Shown in pieces: positions 46,342 to 55,628 of a stretch of DNA of 64,000 nucleotides. This stretch comes from Bordetella holmesii ATCC 51541. GTDB lineage: Bacteria > Pseudomonadota > Gammaproteobacteria > Burkholderiales > Burkholderiaceae_B. The number at the start of each line of letters is the position of its first letter. Positions within the stretch are counted from its first letter, which is position 1. The notes below the pieces were generated by a model. The model saw only the letters and a list, made by a program, of their open reading frames with translations, searched no databases and had not been told where the DNA came from. The position numbers and the translations under genes are program-made. Location of the stretch: the NCBI GenBank assembly GCA_000612485.1, contig CP007494.1, forward strand, positions 372,001-436,000, read 5' to 3'.

Positions 46342-46929
46342 TTACGCCGGGTTGATGACCAGACGCACCACGATGCGGCGCCCGGCCTCCTGACGCTCCA
46401 GCATGAGCAATTGGGGCCCGGCGCTGTCATAGCGCGAAAGCTGCACGGACCAGCCGCCCTGATCGAAGCGAGCAAGGTGCCCGGCCTCGTCGCGCCGCAC
46501 GGATTGCGCGGCCGGCTCGCTGGCCAGCCGCCCACGCAACCAGTCGCGCAGGCCCGAGACCGGCACCGGGCTGCCCAGAGCATCTTCGGCCAGGGTATCG
46601 GGATCGTTGGCCTGCAGGCGGGAACCGTTGGCCCGCGTCAGTTGCGCCGCGCCCGGGCGACCCTGCACCCGGGCCTCGGTCGAGCCGAGCGGGTTGGTCA
46701 GGTCCAGCACGAACTCCTGGCCGTTGTCCTGCCATTGGAACCCGCCTTGCACCGCCTGCTGGCGGCCATCGGCTTCGGTGGCGGTAATGGCAAAGCGACC
46801 GGCCCTCGCGAAGCTATCGCCTGCCACGCCCTGCGATTTGGGCAGACTGGAACAAGCGGCAACGACACCCAGCGACAGGGTCAGCCCCAGGCGCGCGGCG
46901 CGCACCAGCCAGTCGCGGCGCGTGCTCAC
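46342..46929 (-). CDS. lolB: Outer-membrane lipoprotein LolB
   Basis: 195 residues from GTG 46929, which overlaps the TPR gene stop (GTGA). Lipoprotein signal peptide with lipobox VVAACSS (Cys about residue 26). The mature part (FARAGRFAITATEADGRQQAVQGGFQWQD, GSPVPVSGLRDWLRGR) matches LolB, which accepts lipoproteins from LolA and inserts them in the outer membrane. The order TPR-lolB-ispE is usual in Burkholderiales. Confidence 0.93.
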   Translation of the reverse strand: MSTRRDWLVRAARLGLTLSLGVVAACSSLPKSQGVAGDSFARAGRFAITATEADGRQQAVQGGFQWQDNGQEFVLDLTNPLGSTEARVQGRPGAAQLTRANGSRLQANDPDTLAEDALGSPVPVSGLRDWLRGRLASEPAAQSVRRDEAGHLARFDQGGWSVQLSRYDSAGPQLLMLERQEAGRRIVVRLVINPA

Positions 46930-48751
46930 GGCTGCACCCCGAGACGCTTCATGGTGTCGAGCACGGTGCCGTTTTTGGGATCCTTGCGATAGGCCTCACG
47001 CAACAGGTTCTCGGCCTCCTGACGCTGGCCTTGGGCCAGGAGCACTTCGGCCAGGTGCGCGGCGATATCCGGCTCAGGACGTTTGGCATAAGAACGCTTG
47101 AGATACTCGGCGGCCGCCGGCAGATCCCCCATGCGGAATTTGACCCAGCCCATGCTGTCCAGGATGAAGGGATCATCCGGCGAGAGCTCCAGGGCCTGCG
47201 TGATCAAGTCCAGCGCTTCAGGCAGCCGCTGCTTGCGGTCAGCCAGCGTATAGCCCAGCGCGTTATAGGCGTGCGCATGCTCGGGGTCGAGCGCGATCAC
47301 CTGGCGCAGCAGTTTCTCGAGCTGGTCGATATGGCCGCGGCGCTCCTGCAGCATGGCCAGCTCGTATTTGATCTCAACGGTATCGGGCAGCGCCTGATCA
47401 GCCTTGGAAAGCACCGCGATGGCCTGATCGACGCGGTCGGCGTCGCGCAGAATCTGCGCTTTGGTGAGCGCACCCAGCGTGCGCTCTTCGTCGTCCTGGG
47501 CGCCAGCGGTGTCGACCAGCGCCAACGCCTCGTCGATGCGGCCCTGGCAGGCGCGCAACGTCGCCTGCCGCATATGGGCGCCATAACGCATGGAGGGATC
47601 GTCGATGCGGCCAAGCTCGGCGATGGCATCGTCGTATCGGCCCTGATCCTCGGCGATGCGCGAAAGCAGGACATGGGCATCGGCGGCGGCCGCGCCGGCA
47701 TCGGAGGCCCCGGGCACGGTGGCCTGCTTGCGCTGATCCTGGACATCCAGATATTGGTTCAGCAGAGCACGGGCCTGATCGAGATGATTGGCCTTGTAGG
47801 CCAACTGGGCCTGCATGAACAGAAGGTCGAAGTCCTCGGGCGAGCGGCGCGCCATGGCCGACAGCTCTGCCTGGGCACCATCATAATCGACACGCTCGGC
47901 CATCAGACCGGCCAGCATCAACTGCAGTTTGCGCGCATTGGGGTTGCGCGCGATGAACGCGCGCGCGGCCTCTTCGGCGCGCGCTGGATCGACGCGGGCG
48001 CCGTATTCGAGCACGCGCTGCGCGGCCGCTTCCGAGCGCGGGTCGGCCGCCAGGGCGGCGCGCGCCTCGCTGTCGGCACGCGGGAAATCCCCCGCGGCCT
48101 GCGCCACATCGGCCAGAGCCAGATGCGCAGCAGGTAACTTGCGTACGTTGTCCGAGAGCGCCTCATCGAGGATGCGCAGCGCAAGACGGCGATCATTCAG
48201 CCGGCTGAGCACGCCCATGGCCTGGGTGATACCCGCGACCTTGTCGGGCGTCGCATCTATACGCTGGCGCAACGCCTGGGCCAGGCCCTTGGTCTGTCCA
48301 TTGGCCGCGGCCAGGGCCAGCTCGGTGGAGCTGGCTTCGATATCGCCCGGCGACAGGCGGGCCCACACGCGCGAGGCATCCAGCGCGCCGGGCAGGTTGC
48401 CACCGGCCAATTGAAATTCGAACGCGCGCCGCGCCAGGCGCGGGTCGCTGGTCTCGCGAGACAGATTGAGCAAAGTGGTGGCCGCAGGGCCATACAGCCC
48501 GCGCTGGGCCGCGATTTCGGCGGCCAGGATGCGATAGAAGATGTCGCCGGTCAGGCTGACATCGGGTAAACGGCCAGGATGCAGGCGGATAACCTGGGTT
48601 TCCGGTTGCCGCGGCGCCTCGATCAGCCGGGGCCGGTAGCGTCCCGCGCGGGGCGCGTCTCGGCGGCATGGGCAGTGACCGCCTGCACACTCGTCAGCGC
48701 CAATGCCAACGAGGCCAATCCGAAATTAATTTGTTTGAGCGACAACTTCAC
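46926..48751 (-). pseudogene. Tetratricopeptide-repeat protein, exported, single-base frameshift after the signal peptide
   Basis: About 608 residues after repair. GTG 48751 begins KLSLKQINFGLASLALALTSVQAVTAHA, a Sec signal peptide, but this frame stops soon after (DATGPG-stop). Adding one base in the G run 48629-48632 continues as PRLIEAPRQPETQVIRLHP and TGDIFYRILAAEIAAQRGLYG into the long TPR array. Later TPR units are typical (DPEHAHAYNALGYTLADR, SPDDPFILDSMGWVKFRMGD). It is coupled to lolB (GTGA) and divergent from mutM. A scaffold role at the outer membrane is inferred. Without repair only internal starts remain. Confidence 0.85.
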
Positions 48752-48812
48752 GCGGCCCGTCCGGTTGATGGCACAATCTTTGTACACGTAATTGTCCATC
48801 TTACACTGGCTC

Positions 48813-49640
48813 ATGCCGGAACTGCCTGAAGTCGAAACCACGCGCCGAGGAATCGACGCCATCATCAAAGGCCAGGCCTTGCGCCGCCTGGTGGTCCGGG
48901 AGCCGCGCATGCGCTGGCCCATTCCCGCCGACCTTCCCGCGCTGCTGGCCGACCGCCCGGTGCTGGCCACCGATCGACGTGGCAAGTATTTGCTGTTGCG
49001 TTTCGAGCATGGCGTGCAGATCATCCATTTAGGCATGTCCGGCTCGCTGCGCCGCGTGGCGATAGACGAAGCCCCCCGCAAACACGATCACGTCGACTGG
49101 GTGTTCGACCACGCGATTTTCCGGCTGCACGATCCGCGCCGCTTCGGCGCGGTCCTTTGGCATCCGGCCGAAACCGGCCCCGTCGAAACACACCCTCTGC
49201 TCATCGGGCTGGGGATAGAACCCTTTGACCTGCGCTTCAACGGCAAATGGCTGCACGATCAATTCCGTGGCAAGCGCGTGGCCATCAAACAGGCACTGTT
49301 GGCCGGGCATGCCGTGGTCGGCGTGGGCAACATCTATGCCTCGGAAAGCCTGTTTCGCGCCGGCATCGATCCCAGGCTGCCGGCAGGCAAGCTCTCCGGC
49401 CCACGCTGCGAGCGGCTGGCCCACGCCGTGCGGGCCACACTGACCGACGCGCTGGCCTCAGGCGGGAGCACGTTGCGCGACTATGTCGGCGCAAGCGGCG
49501 AGCCGGGCGCGTATTTTGCGATCCACGCCGCCGTCTACGAGCGCGCCGGCCAGCCCTGCCGGGTCTGCGGCACCCCCATCCGCCGCATCGTCCAAGGGCA
49601 GCGGGCCACCTATTTCTGCCCTCACTGCCAGAAACGCTGA
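48813..49640 (+). CDS. mutM: Formamidopyrimidine-DNA glycosylase
   Basis: 275 residues. ATG 48813 is chosen because the mature enzyme must begin PELPEVET, with Pro2 and Glu3 catalytic; the longer open frame is ruled out. The zinc finger at the end has C-x2-C...C-x2-C (CRVCGTP and FCPHCQKR). HLGMSGSLR and the helix-two-turn-helix [12 protein letters not shown] are present. It excises 8-oxoguanine. It is divergent from the TPR-lolB-ispE unit. Confidence 0.97.
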   Translation: MPELPEVETTRRGIDAIIKGQALRRLVVREPRMRWPIPADLPALLADRPVLATDRRGKYLLLRFEHGVQIIHLGMSGSLRRVAIDEAPRKHDHVDWVFDHAIFRLHDPRRFGAVLWHPAETGPVETHPLLIGLGIEPFDLRFNGKWLHDQFRGKRVAIKQALLAGHAVVGVGNIYASESLFRAGIDPRLPAGKLSGPRCERLAHAVRATLTDALASGGSTLRDYVGASGEPGAYFAIHAAVYERAGQPCRVCGTPIRRIVQGQRATYFCPHCQKR

Positions 49641-49757
49641 CCCCTATAAATTCGTCTATAACAAACGTATTGCATAAAAACTAACGCGTCGCTATAGTCT
49701 CCGCCAGACGCGCCCGCCATGCACAGCGCGCGCACCGAATCAAAACCGGAGACAACC

Positions 49758-50711
49758 ATGAGCAAGCAATTCGCATCTCACGCCGATCTCGAGGACAAAG
49801 TGGTGTCCTTCGAGAAGCTTTCCGACAACGCCTACGCCTATACCGCCGAAGGCGATCCGAACACCGGTGTGATCATCGGCGACGAGGCGGTCATGGTGAT
49901 CGACACTCAGGCCACGCCCGTCATGGCCCAGGACGTGATCCGCCGCATCCGCGAAGTCACCGACAAGCCGATCAAGTACGTCCTGCTGTCGCACTATCAC
50001 GCCGTGCGCGTGTTTGGCGCCTCGGCCTATCAGGCACAGGAGATCCTGGCCAGCCGCGACACCTGGGATCTGATCGCCGAGCACGGCGAACAGGACAAAG
50101 CCAGCGAGATCAGGCGTTTCCCGCGCCTGTTCCGCAATGCCGAATCGATTCCGCCCGGTCTGGTGTGGCCCACGATGACGTTCCAGGGCGAGATGACGGT
50201 CAACCTTGGCAATCTGGAGGTCAAGCTGCTGCAAGTCGACCGTGGCCACACGAAAGGCGACACCATTGCCTGGCTGCCCGAGCAGAAAATTCTGTTTGCG
50301 GGTGATCTGGTCGAGTACCAGTCCACGCCTTATTGCGGCGATGCCTATTTCCGCGACTGGCCCACGACGCTGGATACGCTGGCCGGCTTTGCCGCCGAGA
50401 AAATGGTCCCCGGGCGCGGCCCGGCGCTCAAGGACGCCGAAGAGGTGCGCCGCGGGCTGGCGGGCACGCGCGCCTTTTTGACCGACCTGTACGGCGCGGT
50501 CAATCGTGGCGTCGCCGAAGGCAAAGACCTCAAGACCATCTACCGCGAGGTCTATGACTTCATGAAGCCGCGCTACAGCGACTGGGTGATCTTCGACCAC
50601 TGCATGCCGTTCGATGTCTCGCGCGCGTATGACGAAGCTCAGGGCATCGTCGATCCGCGCATCTGGACCGACAAGCGCGACATCGAGATGTGGAAGCAGC
50701 TCGAAGGCTGA
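49758..50711 (+). CDS. MBL-fold metallo-hydrolase with a non-canonical HYHAVR motif
   Basis: 317 residues from ATG 49758 with GGAGAC upstream. The metallo-beta-lactamase fold is visible: GVIIGDEAVMVIDTQATP, LLSHYHAVRVFGAS, VDRGHTKGDTIAWLP and LFAGDLVEYQS. The usual H-x-H-x-D-H metal motif is HYHAVR, so the Asp and third His are replaced, suggesting one metal ion or changed chemistry. I believe this variant is conserved in relatives near aromatic-degradation genes, so it is probably not a mutation. It stands 89 bases before the FAD monooxygenase gene and is likely in its operon. Confidence 0.85.
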   Translation: MSKQFASHADLEDKVVSFEKLSDNAYAYTAEGDPNTGVIIGDEAVMVIDTQATPVMAQDVIRRIREVTDKPIKYVLLSHYHAVRVFGASAYQAQEILASRDTWDLIAEHGEQDKASEIRRFPRLFRNAESIPPGLVWPTMTFQGEMTVNLGNLEVKLLQVDRGHTKGDTIAWLPEQKILFAGDLVEYQSTPYCGDAYFRDWPTTLDTLAGFAAEKMVPGRGPALKDAEEVRRGLAGTRAFLTDLYGAVNRGVAEGKDLKTIYREVYDFMKPRYSDWVIFDHCMPFDVSRAYDEAQGIVDPRIWTDKRDIEMWKQLEG

Positions 50712-50800
50712 GTCCGGCTTGATTTCCCCGGCGCCGGCCCCCAGAGAGCGGGCCGCGCCACGTTACGCCCAACACAAGAAAAACCACGCAGGAGACCGTC

Positions 50801-51620
50801 GTGGGAGACATCGATTATCAGGCGCTGGAGTTCGCCTACCAGGCCTGCGCCGACCAGCAGGCCGGCGCCGCCGCCGCGCACCGCGTCGTGATCGTGGGCG
50901 CCGGGCCCGTGGGCCTTTCCACGGCGCTGGACCTGGCCCGGCGCGGCATCCGCGTCATCGTGCTGGACGACGATTGCAAGCTGTCCAGCGGCTCGCGCGC
51001 CATCTGTTTTTCCAAACGCACGCTGGAGATCTGGGATCGTCTCGGCGTCGGCCAACGCATGGTCGACAAGGGCGTATCCTGGAATGTCGGCAAAGTGTTT
51101 TTTCGCGAAGGCGAAGTCTGGCGTTTTGATCTGCTGCCCGAAAGCGGTCATCAGCGGCCGCCTTTCGCTGCCCGCGCGCTACGCGGACTCGCCGCTCAAT
51201 ACCCCCGACGTGGATCCCTTCGCCGCCGCCATGTCGCCCGGTAGCGTGGCAGCCGACGCCCCCATCACGGATGACCTGTCCCGCCAATGGTGGCTGCAAG
51301 TGCTCGACGGCGGTTTTACCCTGGCCTGGTTTGGCGGCGAGCAGGCACCGGACGGGCAGACACTGGCCAATCTGAGTGCTCTGGCGGACCACCCCCTGGC
51401 GCCCCGGATCGTCCTGATACGCCCGGCTGGCGCGCGCTGGCAGGCCGAGCCCGGTGCCTGCTGCGTGACGGATACCGCCGGCATGCTCGCGGCTCGCTAT
51501 GACGCGCAGCCAGGAACCTGCTACCTGATCCGCCCCGACCAGCACATTGCCGCGCGACGCCGGGACACGGATACCGTCGCATTGAGCGCAGCGCTTCGCC
51601 GCGCAGCCGGTCACCCGTAA
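50801..51620 (+). pseudogene. FAD-dependent aromatic-ring monooxygenase (MhaA/MhpA-like), large internal deletion
   Basis: Starts at GTG 50801 after AGGAGA. The N-terminus has the dinucleotide-binding RVVIVGAGPVGLSTALDLARRGIRV and SSGSRAICFSKRTLEIWDRLG, then VFFREGEVWRFDLLPESGHQRPPF. Near 51150-51160 the homology jumps, with a frame change, to the C-terminal part (SGRLSLPARYADSPLNTPD to the stop at 51620). About 290 residues, with the DG motif and most of the substrate site, are gone. Both sides share bases around CAGCGGCCGCCTTTC, which may be the deletion microhomology. In context it probably made homogentisate from 3-hydroxyphenylacetate. Confidence 0.87.
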
Positions 51621-51632
51621 AGGAGGCCTTCC

Positions 51633-51836
51633 ATGCCTTTGAATCTGAATGCCAATATCAACGCCCCGGACACGTTCTACCAGGCCCTGATCGACGCCCA
51701 TCAGGACCTGAGCGACGAGCAGAGCCGCGAAATGAACGCGGCTCTCATTCTTGTTCTGGCCAACCACATCGGCGAGACGGACGTACTGAACGAGGCGCTG
51801 GCCGTGGCGCGCCAGTCCGTGCAGCCCATCAACTAG
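51633..51836 (+). CDS. DUF2783 small protein, possible hydroxylase coupling protein (MhaB-like)
   Basis: 67 residues with a strong AAGGAGG site. It is acidic and predicted helical (YQALIDAHQDLSDEQSREMNAALILVLANHIGE), the DUF2783 type. It directly follows the FAD monooxygenase remnant. In Pseudomonas putida 3-hydroxyphenylacetate 6-hydroxylase, the flavoprotein MhaA works with a very small partner, MhaB; size, position and pathway suggest the same role here. This link is from memory and is inference. The gene is intact although its partner is gutted. Its stop overlaps the end of the convergent LysR gene by 4 bases. Confidence 0.75.
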   Translation: MPLNLNANINAPDTFYQALIDAHQDLSDEQSREMNAALILVLANHIGETDVLNEALAVARQSVQPIN

Positions 51837-52741
51837 AGCCGATCGGCGAAGACCTCGATGATGAGGGTACGCAACCATTGATTGGCGCCGTCGCGTTGAA
51901 AGCGGCGGTGCCAGTAAAGGTTGGTTTGCAGCGATGCCACCTTGAGCGGTGGCGTCATCATTTGCAGGCCAAAGTGCGACGCCGCGCTGGCAGCCAGCTT
52001 TTGCGGCACGGTGGCCAGCAGATCCGTCGTGCTGACGATATAGGGCACGGCGGCAAAGTGCGGCACACTGAACTGATCGGCCAGCGACACGCCGGCACGC
52101 TCGAGCGCCTGGTTCACCTGCCCTTCGGGCGCGGCACGCGAGACGATCAAATGCCGCTCGGCCCGGAAGGCCCGCGCCGCCATGCCCGCATGCGCTCTTG
52201 GATGGGCGCGGCGAAACAGCGTCGCATACCCCTGGCGAAACAGCATGCGCTGCACGATGCCACCACCCAGTCCGTCGAATGCCCCCAGGGCGAGATCCAC
52301 CCGGCCCGCCTCCAGTTCGCGCTACAGGTCGGCGCCTGACAAACGTACGGAGTCAATCCTGACGCCCGGGGCGTGCCGCGCACAGGCATCCATCAGGCCA
52401 GGCATGAAGTGGATCTCGCCGACATCCGACATGGCGATGCGTAGCCGCCGCTGACTGCCAGCGGGATCAAACGGCTGGGCAGCATCCGTCAAATGCGCAA
52501 GCAAGGACAAGGCCTCGCCGACCGGCCCGCCCATGCCCTGGGCCAAGGGGGTGGGCAACATGCCTTGTGCAGTGCGCACGAAGAGCTCGTCGCCAAAGGC
52601 GGCGCGCAAGCGCCGCAGCGCGTTGCTGACCGCTGGCTGGGACAAATCCAGGCGGCGCGCCACCGCGGAGATATTGCGCTCCTGCAGCAGGTGCTGAAAC
52701 ACCACCAGCAGATTGAGGTCGAGCTGCCGCAACGGATCCAT
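51833..52741 (-). pseudogene. LysR-family regulator of the homogentisate genes, broken by an in-frame amber codon
   Basis: 302 codons from ATG 52741. NodD/NahR-like helix-turn-helix: PLRQLDLNLLVVFQHLLQ, then NISAVARRLDLSQPAVSNALRRLR. Within the effector domain a TAG (52322-52324) separates RLSGADL from RELEAGRVDLALGAF, both in the same frame, so CAG to TAG is the simplest change. The remaining product would have the DNA-binding domain and about a quarter of the sensor. It is divergent from hmgA with 151 bases between, so it probably activated hmgA-fahA. Confidence 0.9.
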
Positions 52742-52892
52742 ATCGGGGATGACTATTCATAAAATTTATAGTGTGTATTTATACATTCCCATTTCCAACA
52801 TTGGCAATTTTGCGCAGAATCGCCTCACTTGCCCGGCCTGCGCCAGGCATCCATAACAAACGGGCCCCTGAACGGCCCACCGGAGACAAATC

Positions 52893-54191
52893 ATGTCCCT
52901 GCAATACCAATCGGGCTTTGGCAACGCCTGCGCCACCGAAGCGCTGCCCGGTGCCCTGCCCGTCGGCCGCAATTCGCCCCAGCAATGCCCATATGGCCTG
53001 TATGCCGAGCAACTCTCCGGCACGGCCTTCACCGCGCCGCGCGGCGAGAATCGCCGCTCGTGGCTCTATCGCATCCGGCCCGGCGTCGTGCACCGGCCTT
53101 TTCTGCCTTACGAAGGCGCGCGCACTTGGCTGGGCGACTTCGGCCACGGACCGGTCACGCCCAATCAGCTGCGCTGGAGCCCCCTGCCCCTGCCCGCCGA
53201 GCCGACCGACTTCATCGATGGCGTGCACACGTGGGGTGGCAATGGCAGCCCTGACGAGCAAAACGGCGTTGGCATTCATCTGTACGCCGCCAACCAGAGC
53301 ATGCAAGGCCGCTTTTTCTACAACGCCGACGCCGAGCTGCTGTTGGTGCCCCAGGAGGGCCGCCTGCATCTGGCTACCGAGATGGGCCTGATCGAACTGG
53401 CGCCGCTGGAAATCGCCGTCATCCCACGGGGAGTGCGCTTTCGCGTCGAGCTTCCCGATGGGCAGGCGCGCGGTTACCTGCTGGAGAATTTCGGCACCGC
53501 CTTGCGGCTGCCCGAGCTCGGCCCCATCGGCTCCAACTGCCTGGCCAACGCGCGCGACTTCCTCGCGCCTGTAGCCTGGTATGAGGACGTCGAGGGCGAC
53601 GTCGAACTCATCGCCAAGTTCAGCGGCGGGTTCTGGCGTGCCCCGTGGACCCACTCGCCGCTGGACGTCGTGGCCTGGCATGGCACGCACACTCCTTACA
53701 AATACGACCTGCGCAACTTCAATACCGTGGGGTCCATCAGTTTCGACCATCCGGACCCGTCGATCTTCACCGTGCTGACGTCGCCGTCTGACACCCCGGG
53801 CACGGCCAACCTGGATTTCGCCATCTTCCCGCCGCGCATCCTGACGATGGAAAACACGTTCCGTCCGCCGTGGTTTCATCGCAATATCGCCAGCGAGTTC
53901 ATGGGCCTGATCCAGGGTGTTTACGACGCCAAGGCCGAAGGCTTTGCCCCGGGCGGCGCAAGCCTGCACAACTGCATGAGCGGCCATGGCCCGGACGCCG
54001 ACACCTTCGAGAAGGCCAGTGCCGCCGACACCCGCCAGCCGCACTACATCCGAGACACCATGGCCTTTATGTTCGAGACGCGCCGCGTCATCCGGCCGAC
54101 CCAGCAAGCCCTGCAATCGCCCCAATTGCAAGGCGATTACTATCAGTGCTGGCAGGGCCTGAAGAAGCACTTCAACCCCGAGCGCGCCTGA
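52893..54191 (+). CDS. hmgA: Homogentisate 1,2-dioxygenase
   Basis: 432 residues. It starts [20 protein letters not shown], a hallmark of HmgA. The iron site His and Glu are seen in [15 protein letters not shown], and the other His in [15 protein letters not shown]. It opens homogentisate to maleylacetoacetate in phenylalanine/tyrosine and hydroxyphenylacetate breakdown. fahA follows 59 bases later. A maleylacetoacetate isomerase gene is not in the window. The upstream AT-rich dyad (about 52759-52772) may be the regulator site. Confidence 0.97.
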   Translation: MSLQYQSGFGNACATEALPGALPVGRNSPQQCPYGLYAEQLSGTAFTAPRGENRRSWLYRIRPGVVHRPFLPYEGARTWLGDFGHGPVTPNQLRWSPLPLPAEPTDFIDGVHTWGGNGSPDEQNGVGIHLYAANQSMQGRFFYNADAELLLVPQEGRLHLATEMGLIELAPLEIAVIPRGVRFRVELPDGQARGYLLENFGTALRLPELGPIGSNCLANARDFLAPVAWYEDVEGDVELIAKFSGGFWRAPWTHSPLDVVAWHGTHTPYKYDLRNFNTVGSISFDHPDPSIFTVLTSPSDTPGTANLDFAIFPPRILTMENTFRPPWFHRNIASEFMGLIQGVYDAKAEGFAPGGASLHNCMSGHGPDADTFEKASAADTRQPHYIRDTMAFMFETRRVIRPTQQALQSPQLQGDYYQCWQGLKKHFNPERA

Positions 54192-54250
54192 GCCGCTCCA
54201 GAACAACTACGCCGCCGCGTCAAGCGGCGGACAACCGAGACCGACGCGAA

Positions 54251-55564
54251 ATGACTTTGAACGAAACCCATGACCCGGCCATCAAGAGCTGGGTAGCCAG
54301 CGCCAACACCGCCGACACCGACTTTCCTATCCAGAATCTGCCCTTCGCGTCGTTTCGGCGCCGCGGTTCGCAGCAGGCCTATCGTCCGGGAGTGGCCATT
54401 GGCCAGTACATCGTCGATCTGGACGCGCTGCGCGCAGCAGAGCCTTTTGACGGCGCGGCCGCCCAAGCCCTGCAAGCCTGCGCCGATACGCACTTGAATA
54501 CGCTGATGGATTTGGGCCCGGCGGCCTGGAGCGCCTTGCGTCTGGCGCTGTCGCGCGCATTGCGTGAAGGCGCGGCCCTGCGCACGGTCATCGAACCCTT
54601 GCTGGTCGCCCAGGCCGACGCCGAGTTCACCACGCCCGCGCGCATTGGCGACTACACCGACTTCTATATCTCGCTGCATCACGCCACCGCCATTGGCAAG
54701 CAGTTCCGTCCGGACAACCCCCTGCTGCCCAACTACAAATGGGTGCCCATCGGTTATCACGGCCGGGCATCGTCCATTGGCGTGGAACAGCGTTTTGCGC
54801 GCCCGGTCGGCCAGCAACGCCCGGCAACCGAAGGCGACACGCCGCTGTTCGGCCCCTGCAAGCGGCTGGACTACGAACTCGAACTGAGCATCTTCGTCGG
54901 CCAGGGCAATCCACAAGGCGAACGCATCCCGCTGGATTCGGCCGAGAGCCATGTCTTTGGCCTGGGCATTCTGAATGACTGGTCCGCCCGCGACATCCAG
55001 GCCTGGGAGTACCAGCCCCTCGGGCCGTTTCTGTCGAAGAACTTCGCCTCGACCATTTCGCCCTGGGTCGTGACCCTCGAGGCGCTGGCGCCTTTCCGCA
55101 CGCCGTGGCGGCGCACGGAAGGCGAGCCCCAGCCTCTGCCTTATCTGGCGTCGCCGTCGAACCGCGCAGAAGGCGCCTTTGACGTCCAGATGGAAGTGCT
55201 GATGACCACCGAGGCGTCGCGTGCTCAGCAGGCCCAACCGGCGCGGCTATCGAGCAGCAACTTCCGCGACGCCTACTGGAATGTGGCCCAGCTCATCGCT
55301 CACCACACTGTCAATGGGTGCAATCTGCAGGCCGGCGACATGTTGGGCACGGGCACGCTGTCGGGTCCCGGTGCCAGCGAAGCCGGCTCCCTGCTCGAAC
55401 TCAGTCAGGGCGGCAAGACCCCGATCGAACTGCCCTGGGGCGAGACGCGCACCTTCCTGGAAGATGGCGACCAGATCATCATCCGCGCCGAGTGCGTCAA
55501 ACCGGGTTATCCGCGCATCGGTTTTGGCCAGTGCATCGGCACGGTGACCCCTGCTCGCCTGTAA
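54251..55564 (+). CDS. fahA: Fumarylacetoacetase
   Basis: 437 residues from ATG 54251; the longer open frame runs antisense-like through hmgA and is excluded. Catalytic and metal residues: DYTDFYISLHHATAIG, DYELELSIFVG, LNDWSARDIQAWEYQPLGPF and the Lys in FLSKNFASTISPWVV. It cleaves fumarylacetoacetate to fumarate and acetoacetate. Last gene of the hmgA operon, closed by a strong terminator. Confidence 0.97.
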   Translation: MTLNETHDPAIKSWVASANTADTDFPIQNLPFASFRRRGSQQAYRPGVAIGQYIVDLDALRAAEPFDGAAAQALQACADTHLNTLMDLGPAAWSALRLALSRALREGAALRTVIEPLLVAQADAEFTTPARIGDYTDFYISLHHATAIGKQFRPDNPLLPNYKWVPIGYHGRASSIGVEQRFARPVGQQRPATEGDTPLFGPCKRLDYELELSIFVGQGNPQGERIPLDSAESHVFGLGILNDWSARDIQAWEYQPLGPFLSKNFASTISPWVVTLEALAPFRTPWRRTEGEPQPLPYLASPSNRAEGAFDVQMEVLMTTEASRAQQAQPARLSSSNFRDAYWNVAQLIAHHTVNGCNLQAGDMLGTGTLSGPGASEAGSLLELSQGGKTPIELPWGETRTFLEDGDQIIIRAECVKPGYPRIGFGQCIGTVTPARL

Positions 55565-55580
55565 AGCACGCCAGGCGCCG

Positions 55581-55618
55581 AGGTCTTGCACGCCTGCCGT
55601 GCAAGACCTTTTTTATTT
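55581..55618 (+). terminator. Rho-independent terminator of hmgA-fahA
   Basis: AGGTCTTGCACG, a 5-base loop and CGTGCAAGACCT make a perfect 12-bp stem followed by TTTTTTATTT, starting 17 bases after the fahA stop. Confidence 0.95.
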
Positions 55619-55628
55619 CTCGCCGCGA

